A stretch of 64,000 nucleotides of DNA, from NCBI RefSeq assembly GCF_041270065.1, contig NZ_CP065958.1, forward strand, positions 6,510,001-6,574,000, written 5' to 3'. Position 1 is the first letter of the stretch. Every line of letters begins with the position of its first letter. Source of the DNA: Streptomyces fradiae. Lineage in GTDB: Bacteria; Actinomycetota; Actinomycetes; Streptomycetales; Streptomycetaceae. The position numbers were made by a program, and so were the translations under genes. The notes under the pieces are model-generated. The model had not been told where the DNA came from. It made no database searches and saw nothing but the letters and a program-made list of their open reading frames with translations. Positions 8,105-16,700 of this stretch are shown one piece after another.

Positions 8105-8153
8105 TGGCACTGATATGGCACTGAGTACCCTCAGCAAAACACACTCAGTGCCA
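8105..8153. promoter_or_regulatory. Operator cluster upstream of the dehydrogenase-ETF operon
   Basis: Three TGGCACTGA-type half sites lie here: TGGCACTGA at 8105-8113, TGGCACTGAGT at 8116-8126, and its inverse ACTCAGTGCCA at 8143-8153. CTGAGTACCCTCA at 8121-8133 is the exact complement of the 13-mer at 4546-4558. They lie 37-85 bp before the start codon at 8068, consistent with repression by the TetR protein at 3796. In the adjacent 8154-8254 nothing is seen beyond GC-rich palindromes (CCCCGGCCGGGG near 8201) that could terminate the DoxX transcript. Confidence 0.65.
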
Positions 8154-8254
8154 CGATGCTAGTGGCTTCGGTGCGACATGGCCGACAGAAGACACGACGA
8201 CCCCGGCCGGGGTGCTCCCCGGCCAGGGCCGTCTCGATTTCAACCGTGCGGGGC

Positions 8255-8746
8255 TCAGCCCTTCGGCCGGGTCGTCACCACCACCGCCCCCGCCAGGAGC
8301 ACCACGTTCTTCACCACGAACTCGCCGATCATCGTCAGGAGCAGCGGGTTCGCGTGGTCGAAGGCCACCTGCGGGGTGAGCAGCAGGACCAGGAAGGTGC
8401 CCAGGAGGTGGCCGGCCAGGACCGGGAGCAGCAGCTGCTGGGCGCGGGCGCTGAGCAGCCAGACGCCCAGGGCGACCTCGGCCCAGCCGAGGGCGGGGAC
8501 GAACCAGCTGCCGGTGTCGAAGGGGATGACGTCGACGACGAGCTGGGCGGCCGGGCTCTGCCCGATCACCTTCAGGACGCCGAACCAGACGAAGACACAG
8601 CCCAGGCCCACCCGCAGCAGCATCAGGCCGTAGCGGTGCAGGCGCGGCGCGAGTCGGTCGAAGAAGGCGGTGAGGGGCGGGGCGGCGGCGGGCGCCGCCG
8701 AGGACGAGGACGAGGTCTGCGGTCTGATCTGCGAGGAAACGGACAT
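8255..8746 (-). CDS. DoxX-family membrane protein
   Basis: This 163-residue protein reads from ATG 8746 (MSVSSQIRPQ, then a Ser/Ala/Pro-rich stretch). It has about four hydrophobic segments: LHRYGLMLLRVGLGCVFVWF, PALGWAEVALGVWLLSA, LLPVLAGHLLGTFLVLLL and FVVKNVVLLAGAVVV. The pattern RVGLGCVFVWFGVLKVIGQSP and the conserved VKN near the end match DoxX/DoxD-like inner-membrane proteins linked to respiration or thiol/oxidant metabolism. The gene is alone and divergent from the haloperoxidase-like operon. Confidence 0.75.
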   Translation of the reverse strand: MSVSSQIRPQTSSSSSAAPAAAPPLTAFFDRLAPRLHRYGLMLLRVGLGCVFVWFGVLKVIGQSPAAQLVVDVIPFDTGSWFVPALGWAEVALGVWLLSARAQQLLLPVLAGHLLGTFLVLLLTPQVAFDHANPLLLTMIGEFVVKNVVLLAGAVVVTTRPKG

Positions 8747-9455
8747 GCGCGGCCACTCCAAACGGATCGGTGCGGGATCGTGAGGTCTTGCCGGACGGGA
8801 TTGCGAGGGTGCGGTCACCGGTCCGGCGGCCGGCGGCCCGCGGTGCTCGCCCTCGCGATGGGGCGGCCGGGGGTGGCCGGGATGACCGGGCGGACCCGAG
8901 TCCTCGGGTCGGCGGTGCGCGTGCGGTTGTCCTGCGGTGCCAGGCCGTCGGGCCCCGCCCGCTGAGCGGGCGACGGGGCGGGCCACGGGCGGCGTGCGCG
9001 GCTGGGGTCCGTCCGGCGGATCAGGTCGGAAGGACCCCGACGGCGGAGCCGGCCCCCGAGGACGTGCCGCCGCCCCGGGAACCGGGTCCGAGTGCCGTAT
9101 CTCCGCGGCACGGCGTACCCGGCCGAACGGATCGGCGGTGCCTGTTCCCTCACGCTAGCCACTCGTCGCGGCCCCCGCCCCGGCCCATCGCTTCCTTGCA
9201 TGCCTCCGATGGAAGAAGCCGATAGGCCGTTGCCCCGCGCGATCAATTCTCGCCAGCCTGAGGACTGTTCGAGCTTGTGTTTGATCCGCGATCCGAACGA
9301 TCCGACCGATTTCCGGCGACCAGATCGACCCGTTGGACCCGTCCCACCAGATCCGCCCCGGTCCGGCCACGATCCGACCGCACGGGGATCCGTCCGATCC
9401 GCGATCCGCACCGTCCGCTTCAGGCCCGCACCGCATGCGAAGGAAAGACAAAGGG
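8747..9455. other. Long divergent intergenic region
   Basis: About 700 bp without a convincing gene separates the divergent DoxX and haloperoxidase-like genes. The frames that stay open here lack start signals and codon bias. The left part is GC-rich with the quasi-palindrome GTGCCG...CGGCAC near 9091-9113. The middle (9200-9280) is relatively AT-rich for this DNA. The right part is the GATCCG repeat tract described separately. Confidence 0.6.
9283..9408. repeat. GATCCG repeat tract
   Basis: GATCCG occurs eight times in 126 bp (starting at 9283, 9290, 9299, 9350, 9371, 9387, 9396, 9403). GATCCGCGATCCG appears identically at 9283-9295 and 9396-9408, and CGATCCGACCG at 9298-9308 and 9370-9380. 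The tract ends 47 bp upstream of the start codon at 9456, a position expected for regulator binding. Confidence 0.6.
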
Positions 9456-11000
9456 ATGTCTCAGCGATCCGTCTCCACCGACCCCGCCACCCCCTCGCCG
9501 TTCACCCGGCGCCGGGTGCTCACCGCCTCCGCCGCCGCGGCCGGCGCCTTCGCGCTCGCCTCCGGCGGGAACGCCTGGGCGGCCGCGGCCCCGACGACGC
9601 GGTTCGAGGCGGAGACCCGCACCGGCCGCCGGGCGCCCGGCGCGGTCGCCGAGCCCACCGTCGTGGTGCGCTGGAACCAGGCCACCATGGACGCGATCCT
9701 CGGCCGCTACGCGGCCGTCGGCAACCGCTTCGGCCCCGCCACCGTCAACGCCCGCATCCTGGCCATCGTCCACAACTGCATCTACGACGCCTGGGCCTGC
9801 TACGACCGGGTCGCCGACGGCACCCGCTTCGGCGGCGCGCTGCGCCGGCCCCGCTACGAGCGCACGCACGACAACATGAACGAGGCCATCAGCTACGCCG
9901 CGCACCTCGCGCTCCTGGAGTTCTTCCCGGAGTACAAGGTCGCCATCGACTCCATGCTGAGCAGCCTCGGCTACGACCCGGAGCTGACCAGCCCGCGCCG
10001 CCACAGCCCCGCCTGGATAGGCCTCCGCACCGCGCGGGCCGTCCTCGACTACCGCCACAACGACGGTGCCAACCAGCTCGGCACCCCGCCGTACGCGGAC
10101 ACCACCGGCTACCAGCCGGTGAACCCGCCGCAGACCGCCGGCGCCTACGACCCCTCGACCGTCGTCGTGCCCGAGCGCTGGGCCCCGCTGATCGTCAACG
10201 GCAAGACCCAGAAGTTCCTCACGCCCCAGTTCGCCGTGATGAAGCCGTTCGCGCTCAGCCGCCCCGACCAGTTCACGGTGGCCGCGCCGCCCGCGTACCC
10301 CTCCGTCCGCATGACCGCCTCCATCGAGGAACTCCTCGACTACAGCGCGAATCTGACGGACGAGCAGAAGTGCATCGCCGAGTTCTGGCTGAACGATGAC
10401 GTCACCCCGCCCGGCGCCCAGCAGATGTGGGGCCGCTTCGTCTCGGCCCGCGACGGCCACGACGTCGGCCAGGACGCCAAGCTGTTCTTCGGCCTCAACA
10501 TGGCCGAGTGCGACGCCGCGATCGGCTCCTGGGCGGTCAAGCTCGACTACGACTTCGCCCGCCCCTCCACCCTCATCCCCTACGACCGGCGCGGCCGTCA
10601 GATCCAGTCCTGGGGCGGCCCCGGCCAGGGCACCGTCGCCATGGACGGCGTCGACTGGCAGGCGTACGTCGCGGTGCCGCCGTTCGCGGCCACCGTCTCC
10701 GGCCACAGCACCTTCTCCGGCGCCGCCGCCGAGTTCCTGCGCCGCTTCACCGGCACCGACTCCTTCGGCGACTCCTTCCGCTTCAAGGCCGGCACCTCCA
10801 CCATCGAGCCGGGCCTCACCCCGCACGAGGACGTGGTCCTCACCTGGCCGACCTTCACCGAGGCCGCCCAGCAGGCCGGCATCTCCCGCGTGTACGGCGG
10901 CATGCACTGGGACTTCGACAACGAGCCCGCCATCGAGATGGGCCACAAGATCGGCGCGGTCGTGCACCGGCGGGCCATGCACTACTTCAACGGCTGTTGA
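9456..11000 (+). CDS. Vanadium-dependent haloperoxidase / PAP2-like protein, Tat-exported
   Basis: This 514-residue protein has a twin-arginine leader (FTRRRVLTASAAAAGAFALA, residues about 16-35) and is probably exported folded. All three signature blocks of the vanadium haloperoxidase/PAP2 phosphatase superfamily are present near the C terminus: KLDYDFARP (Kx6RP), VSGHSTFSGA (SGH) and SRVYGGMHWDFD (SRx5HxxxD). The family oxidises halides with vanadate or hydrolyses phosphate monoesters; which applies here is not decidable by eye. ATG 9456 is chosen over 9435 because AAGGAAA lies at proper distance. It leads a four-gene operon. Confidence 0.82.
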   Translation: MSQRSVSTDPATPSPFTRRRVLTASAAAAGAFALASGGNAWAAAAPTTRFEAETRTGRRAPGAVAEPTVVVRWNQATMDAILGRYAAVGNRFGPATVNARILAIVHNCIYDAWACYDRVADGTRFGGALRRPRYERTHDNMNEAISYAAHLALLEFFPEYKVAIDSMLSSLGYDPELTSPRRHSPAWIGLRTARAVLDYRHNDGANQLGTPPYADTTGYQPVNPPQTAGAYDPSTVVVPERWAPLIVNGKTQKFLTPQFAVMKPFALSRPDQFTVAAPPAYPSVRMTASIEELLDYSANLTDEQKCIAEFWLNDDVTPPGAQQMWGRFVSARDGHDVGQDAKLFFGLNMAECDAAIGSWAVKLDYDFARPSTLIPYDRRGRQIQSWGGPGQGTVAMDGVDWQAYVAVPPFAATVSGHSTFSGAAAEFLRRFTGTDSFGDSFRFKAGTSTIEPGLTPHEDVVLTWPTFTEAAQQAGISRVYGGMHWDFDNEPAIEMGHKIGAVVHRRAMHYFNGC

Positions 11001-11011
11001 GGAGCGAGCAC

Positions 11012-11563
11012 GTGAGCAACCAGACCCCGACCCAGACCCCGGCACCGGGCGCGCAGGCCCCGGCGCCCGGCGGGCCGAAGGGCGGCAGCGGCGCCCCGCC
11101 GTTCCCCGGCGCCAAACCCGCCCTGCTCGGCACCCTCGCCACCGTCGTCTCCCTGGTCGTCCTCGTGGCGCTCGGCGAGGCCACCGGCCATCTGCTGATG
11201 ATCGCCCCGCTGGCGGCCACCGCGATGATCGTCTGCTCCACCCCGGCGCTGCCGCCCGCGCAGCCCCGCAACGTGGTCCTCGGCCAGATCGGATCCGGCG
11301 TCCTCGGCCTCGTCGCCGTCGCGGTCTTCGGGCACTCCCTGTGGGTCGCGGCCGTCGCCGCCGGCCTCAGCGTCGGCCTGATGCTGGTGCTGCGCGCCGT
11401 GCACGCGCCGGCCGCCGCGACCGCCGTCCTCGCCGTGCTCCAGGACCCCCAGCCGGTCCGCTTCCTCGTCCTGCTCGGCATCGGCAGCGTGCTGCTCGTG
11501 CTGATCGGCCTGATCGCCTCCAAGGCCGGCGTGATCGCCAAGTACCCGACCTACTGGTGGTGA
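11012..11563 (+). CDS. HPP-family integral membrane protein
   Basis: This 183-residue protein starts at GTG 11012, preceded by GAGGAGCGAG. A Pro/Gly-rich cytoplasmic-looking N terminus of about 40 residues is followed by four hydrophobic segments (GTLATVVSLVVLVALGE, HLLMIAPLAATAMIV, GQIGSGVLGLVAVAVFG, FLVLLGIGSVLLVLIGL). The HAPAAATAVLAVLQDP segment corresponds to the His-Pro-Pro region that names the HPP family (here HAP). Homologues have been linked to nitrite transport in plastids and cyanobacteria, but this is not established here. It begins 11 bp after the haloperoxidase-like gene and is followed after 5 bp by the rhodanese. Confidence 0.65.
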   Translation: MSNQTPTQTPAPGAQAPAPGGPKGGSGAPPFPGAKPALLGTLATVVSLVVLVALGEATGHLLMIAPLAATAMIVCSTPALPPAQPRNVVLGQIGSGVLGLVAVAVFGHSLWVAAVAAGLSVGLMLVLRAVHAPAAATAVLAVLQDPQPVRFLVLLGIGSVLLVLIGLIASKAGVIAKYPTYWW

Positions 11564-11568
11564 ACCCG

Positions 11569-12489
11569 ATGAACCGAGAGAACCTGCTCGTCAGCACGGA
11601 ACGCCTCCAGGAGCACCTGAAGGACCCCGCCGGCACCGCCGGACTCGTCCTCGTCGAGATCACCGACGGCGGCAACGACGGCGGCGGCCGCCCCGGCCGC
11701 ATCCCCGGCGCGGTCCGCATCGACTGGACCGGCGACCTCCAGGACCCGGTACGGCGCGACCTCATCGGCCCGGAGGCCTTCGCGGCCCTCCTCGGCCGGC
11801 ACGGCATCTCCGAGGACGACACCGTCGTCTTCTACAGCGGCAACAACAACTGGTGGGCCGCGGCCGGCTACTGGCAGTTCCGCCTGTACGGGCACCGGGA
11901 GCTGCGGATCCTCGACGGCGGGCGCGCCCGCTGGGAGGCGATCGGCGGCGCCCTCACCACCGAGGCGCCCGAGCGCGCCGCGACCGCGTACCCGGTGCCG
12001 GCCGGCGCCGACGAGACGATCCGCGCCCGCCGCGAGGACATGCTCGACCACATCGGCCGCCGCACCCTGCTCGACGTGCGCTCCCTGGAGGAGTACCTCG
12101 GGCACACCAACACCCCGCCCGGGGTGCCCGACGACATCGGCGTGCGCTGCGGCCACGCCCTGTCCGCCGAGCACATCCCCTGGCACACCGCCATCCACGC
12201 CGACGGCACCTTCCGCGGCGAGGAGGAGCTCAGGGCGGCCTACGGCGCCCTGAACGCCGAGGCCCCGACCGTTCTGTACTGCCGGGTCGGCTGGCGCTCC
12301 GCGCACAGCTGGTTCGTGCTTCACGAGCTGCTCGGCATGAGCGACGTGCGCAACTACGACGGCGCGTGGCGGGAGTTCGGCTCCCTCATCGGCGCGCCGA
12401 TCGTCAAGGGCCCGCAGCAGTGGGGCCCCGACCCGATCCCGTCCGTCGTCTCCCAGCGCGCTTCCTCGGAGGTCACCACCCGTGCCTGA
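11569..12489 (+). CDS. Sulfurtransferase, two-domain rhodanese
   Basis: This 306-residue protein has two rhodanese domains. The N-terminal one (VLVEITDGG, GRIPGAVRIDW, VVFYSGNNNWWAAAGYW, YGHRELRILDGGR) lacks a catalytic Cys. The C-terminal one (LLDVRSLEEYLG, GHALSAEHIPWHTAI) carries the active-site loop YCRVGWRSAHS with the persulfide-forming Cys. It is predicted to transfer sulfane sulfur from thiosulfate or a similar donor. ATG 11569 follows GGTGG; GTG at 11557 or 11560 is possible. It overlaps the cupin gene by 8 nt. Confidence 0.88.
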   Translation: MNRENLLVSTERLQEHLKDPAGTAGLVLVEITDGGNDGGGRPGRIPGAVRIDWTGDLQDPVRRDLIGPEAFAALLGRHGISEDDTVVFYSGNNNWWAAAGYWQFRLYGHRELRILDGGRARWEAIGGALTTEAPERAATAYPVPAGADETIRARREDMLDHIGRRTLLDVRSLEEYLGHTNTPPGVPDDIGVRCGHALSAEHIPWHTAIHADGTFRGEEELRAAYGALNAEAPTVLYCRVGWRSAHSWFVLHELLGMSDVRNYDGAWREFGSLIGAPIVKGPQQWGPDPIPSVVSQRASSEVTTRA

Positions 12490-12898
12490 CGTCACCGTCT
12501 TCCGCGATGTGCTGCGCAACGGCTTCGAGCAGACCGACCTGCCCTGGGTGCCCTGGACCGAACCCGGCCGCGAGGGCGTGGAGTTCGTGGTCCTGTGGGG
12601 CCCCGGGCACGCCGGCGAGGAGGACTCCGCCTCGCTGCTGCTCCGCTTCCCGCCCGGCGCGCACGGCGACTTCCACGAGCACCTGGGGCACGAGCTGATG
12701 CTGGTGCTCGACGGCACGCTCGACCACAGCGACGGGCGCCGCTTCCACCGCGGCGACCTCGTGATCGAGGAGCCGGGCACCCGGCACCAGATGTCCAGCG
12801 CCACCGGCTGCACGGTCCTCGCGGTCCGCGCCCGCCCGGCCTCCCCGCGCACGCCCCAGGCGGGCGAGATCACCACCGGCGTCGGCGCCGGCGCCTGA
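12482..12898 (+). CDS. Cupin-domain protein (ChrR-like)
   Basis: This 138-residue single cupin barrel starts at GTG 12482 inside the end of the rhodanese gene. Metal-ligand motifs are visible: HGDFHEHLGHELMLVLDGTL (first cupin motif with several His and a Glu) and the second-motif region HRGDLVIEEPGTRHQM. It resembles ChrR/quercetinase-like cupins that bind one metal; some act as dioxygenases, others as sensors. As last gene of the operon it may process or sense a sulfur or oxidised compound made by its partners. Function is not determinable further. Confidence 0.75.
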   Translation: MPDVTVFRDVLRNGFEQTDLPWVPWTEPGREGVEFVVLWGPGHAGEEDSASLLLRFPPGAHGDFHEHLGHELMLVLDGTLDHSDGRRFHRGDLVIEEPGTRHQMSSATGCTVLAVRARPASPRTPQAGEITTGVGAGA

Positions 12899-13299
12899 CA
12901 CCGACGGCCGCGCGCGGACCGGTCCCCGTCCGGTCCGCGACCGGCCCCCGCCAGGGGGCTCGCGGCTCCCACCGCCCACGAGGGCGGCGACCCCTCCCGT
13001 ACCGCTGCACCGTGCCGTACGGGCCTCCCCGTGGCCCGTACGAACGCACCCGCACGCTCCACCGCGCGCCGCCCCCCGTCGCGGCCGCGCCCGCCCGCCA
13101 CCGGCCGTCCACGCCGGTGGCCGGGGCTCCCGGGGCCGTACGCGCCGATTCCCCGCCGGCGCCGCCCCGTCACCACCGCACCGGACCGCCCCGTGGCACC
13201 GCGCCGCCCCCGTCGCCGTACCGCCACGCCCGGGCCCGCCCCCGCACGCCCGAACGCCCCCTTCCGCATCCGCATCCGCACCGTCACTGGAGACACGCC
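12899..13299. other. C-rich intergenic region with one strong hairpin
   Basis: About 400 bp without a gene, unusually rich in C on the + strand. CGTACGGGCC (13016-13025) and GGCCCGTACG (13033-13042) form a perfect 10-bp inverted repeat with a 7-nt loop, a possible terminator for the cupin operon. The last 30 bp carry GGAG at 13289-13292, the ribosome site for the next gene. No B12-box or cobalamin riboswitch core was recognised despite the B12-dependent operon downstream. Confidence 0.55.
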
Positions 13300-13773
13300 A
13301 TGCAAAGTCTGCACAGTCCCGAGCCGTCCCGCCGGGTGCTCCTCACCACGGGGTCCTCGGACGCGCACACCTGGAATTTGGTGCACCTTCAGCTGTTCCT
13401 GGAGGAGCACGGACACTCGGTGCTCAACCTGGGGCCCTGCGTGCCCGAGCGGCTGCTCGTGGACACCGCGCGGATGACCAGCCCCGACCTCGTCGTGCTC
13501 TCCTCGGTGAACGGCCACGGGCACCAGGACGGCCTGCGGGCCGCCCGGGCGCTGCGCGAGGACGCCGACACCCGGGAGATCCCGATGGTGATCGGCGGAC
13601 TGCTCGGCATCTCGCCCGAGGGCGCCGAGGAGCGCACCGCCGAACTTCTCGCGGCGGGTTACGACGCGGTGTACCCGGACGGCACGGCGCCCACCGCGCT
13701 GCTCGCCCGGCTCGGCCGGCTCGGGGAATCCGGCGGGACGAGAGGCGCGTGTACCGGGCGGGCCGCGGCGTGA
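13300..13773 (+). CDS. Cobalamin-binding protein, glutamate mutase small-subunit (S/GlmS) type
   Basis: This 157-residue protein starts at ATG 13300. It is a B12-binding Rossmann domain of the class that binds cobalamin base-off/His-on. The DxHxxG motif appears as D21-A-H23-T-W-N26, so the cobalt-ligating His is present but Gly is Asn. The supporting VVLSSVNGHGHQ (residues about 65-76) and IPMVIGGLLG (94-103) segments are in place. It directly precedes and overlaps (GTGA) a gene whose N-terminal half is a glutamate mutase large subunit, so the two are expected to form the MutS/MutE complex. The last 20 residues are nonconserved. Confidence 0.85.
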   Translation: MQSLHSPEPSRRVLLTTGSSDAHTWNLVHLQLFLEEHGHSVLNLGPCVPERLLVDTARMTSPDLVVLSSVNGHGHQDGLRAARALREDADTREIPMVIGGLLGISPEGAEERTAELLAAGYDAVYPDGTAPTALLARLGRLGESGGTRGACTGRAAA

Positions 13774-16700
13774 CCCATCCCGACCGGCACCCGCCGCACC
13801 CGCATCCGCCTTCACCACAGGCCCAGCCCGCCCCCGCCCCGAACCAGGGTCCCGGCCCGAACCCCGGCCCTGCCGGGTACGCCCCCGGTGACCTGGGCGC
13901 CTTCGTCCAGGAGGCCGCCGCGGCCGGCGAGCTCGTCGTCCAGCCCCGCATGGGCATGGTCTCCCCGGAGGAGATGGCCGCCGGCGTCGCCGCCGTCGCC
14001 GCACTGCCCGAGCGGACCGTCGCCACCCTCACCATCGACAGCTACACCCGGGTCGGCGACCACGCGGCCGCCACCGCAGCCCTGCGCACCGGGCGGCCCC
14101 TGAACGGCTTCCCGATCGTCAGCCACGGGCCGAGGACCGCCGCCCGGACCGCCGCGGCCGCGGGACGCCGCACCCCGGTGCAGGTCCGGCACGGCTCCGC
14201 CGATCCGATGGCCATCTTCCGCACCATGGCCGCCGCCGGGCTCTCCGCCAGCGAGGGCGGCCCCGTCTCGTACTGCCTGCCCTACGGCCGCACCCCGCTC
14301 TCCGAGTCCGTCGCCGCCTGGCGGGACTCCGTGCAGTTCCTCGCCGAGGAGAGCCGGGCCCACGGCCGGCGCGCCCACCTGGAGTCCTTCGGCGGCTGTC
14401 TGCTCGGACAGCTCTGCCCGCCGTCGATGCTGGTCGCCGTGTCCGTCCTGGAGTGCCTGTTCTTCGCGCAGAACGGCGCCACCAGCGTGTCCCTGTCGTA
14501 CGCGCAGCAGACCCACCCGCTGCAGGACGCCGGGGCGCTCGCCGCGCTGCGGCAGCTCGCGGACGAACTGCTTCCGCCGTCCGTGGACCGGCACGTCGTC
14601 CTCTACACGTACATGGGCGTCTATCCGCGCACCGTCCCCGGCGCCCGGCTGCTGCTGCGCCGCAGCGCCGAACTCGCCGTGCTCGGCGGGGCGCAGCGGC
14701 TCATCGTGAAGACCGAGACCGAGGCGCACCGCATCCCGTCGGTCGCGGAGAACCTGACCGCCCTCTCGGTGGCCGCCGACGCGGCCCGTACGGCCCGGCA
14801 GCGGGCCGCGCGCGGGGCGGGGCAGACCGCCGCGGGCGACGCCGAGGAGATCCTCGCCGAGGCCCGCGCCCTGGTCGGCGCGGTCCGGGCGCTCTCCGAC
14901 GACCTGGGGCTCGCGCTCCTGAAGGCCTTCGACCGCGGGCTGCTCGACGTGCCGTTCTGCCTCCACCCGGACAACCGGGGCGAGGCCCGCTCGGCGGTCG
15001 CGCCGGACGGGCGGCTCCAGTGGACCGACCTGGGGGCGCTGCCGCTGCTCACCACCAGCCGGAGGACCACCCCGATGACCTCGCGCCAGCTCTCCGGCAT
15101 GCTCGGCCGGGTCTCGCGGGAGCACGACCTGGCCGCGGAGACCGCTCCGCCGCCGGAGCCGGCTCCCCTGGACACCCCGCGCTGTCTGGCCGATCCGGTC
15201 GCCGAACCGCTGCGGATCGCCTTCGTGGGCATGGGCCCGCGCGGGCTCTCCGTCCTGGAACGGCTGGCGGCCCGCTGCGCGGAGCGGCCGCCGGCGCGCC
15301 GCATCGAGGTGTTCGCGATCGATCCGCACGAGGCGGGGGCCGGGCGGATCTGGCGGACGGACCAGTCACCGTGGTTCCTGATGAACACCGCGGCGCAGGA
15401 GGTCACCATGTTCTCCGGCCCGGCGGACGAGGGCCCGCACCGGCCCGGCGCCGGACCCTCGCTCGGCGAGTGGTGGACCGAGCACGACCCGGCGCGGGCC
15501 GAGCCGCAGGGCTACGCGCCGCGCGCGGTCTACGGCCACTACCTGCGCTATGTGATGCGCCGGATCGAGGAGACCCTGCCGCCCTGCCTCACCGTGCACC
15601 AGGTGCCCGCCCGGGTGATCTGCGCGGACCGGGGCGCGCCGGGGGAGCCGTACCGGCTGCGGCTCGACCGCGGCGACGTGCTCACCGTCGACCGGATGCT
15701 GCTCGCCACCGGCCACCCGGTGAACGAGCTCGACGCGCAGCAGCGCGACTGGCGCCGGTTCGCCCGCGAGCACGGCACCCCGGTCCGCCCGCTGCGGTAC
15801 ATCGCGGGCGGCTCCGCCAACGAGATGCCGCTCGCCGACATCCCGGCCGGCGCGAGCGTGGGCGTCATCGGCATGGGCCTCACCTTCTACGACGTGCTCG
15901 CCGAACTCACCCTCGGGCGCGGCGGCGCGTTCACCGACGGCGGCGACGGGCTGCTCTACCTGCCCAGCGGGAAGGAGCCGCGGATCCTCACCGGCTCGCG
16001 GGCCGGAGTGCCGCTGCTCACCCGGGGCGCCAACCAGAAGGGTCCCCGGCACCGGTACCGGCCGGTGCTGTTCACGCCCGCCCGGATGGCCCGGCTGCGC
16101 ACCGAGCACGCGCCGCTGGACTTCGAGCAGCTGGTGCTGCCCTGGCTGCTCGCCGAGGTGAACCTGGTGCTGCTCGCCACCCGGATCCGCCAGGTCCACG
16201 GCCCGGACGCGGCACGGGAGTTCACCGAGCGGGCCGAGGAGGCCCTCGCCCTGGTCCCGGACCAGGACGTGCTGCGCGGTCTCGCCGCCGGCTACCGGAT
16301 CGACCCGCAGCCGCTGACCGGACTCGACGCCCTGGCCCGCCCGTTCCACGGCTGCCGCTTCGGCTCGCCGGCCGAGTTCCACAAGGTGCTCACCGAGTGG
16401 CTGCGCGCCGATCTGGGCGACGCGCGGCTCGGGAACGCGGACGGGCCGATGAAGGCGGCGGCCGACGTGCTGCGGGACGTCCGGCAGACCATCCGCGACG
16501 TGGTCGACTTCGGCGGGCTCACCCCCGCCTCGCACGCCTGGTTCCTGGCCGAGTTCGGGCCGGTGGCGGCGATGGTGTCGACCGGGCCGCCGCAGCTGCG
16601 CTCCGAGCAGTTCCTCGCGCTGCTCGCCGCCGGGGTGCTCGAACCGGTCGGCCCGGGCGTGCGGTTCGGCACGGACCCGGTCGGCGGCCGGTTCACGGTG

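Noticed and set aside
12899..13299. Cobalamin riboswitch in front of the B12-dependent operon
   Set aside because: No B12 box or conserved core was found by eye; only a GC hairpin and C-rich sequence are present. An Infernal search with RF00174 would settle it.
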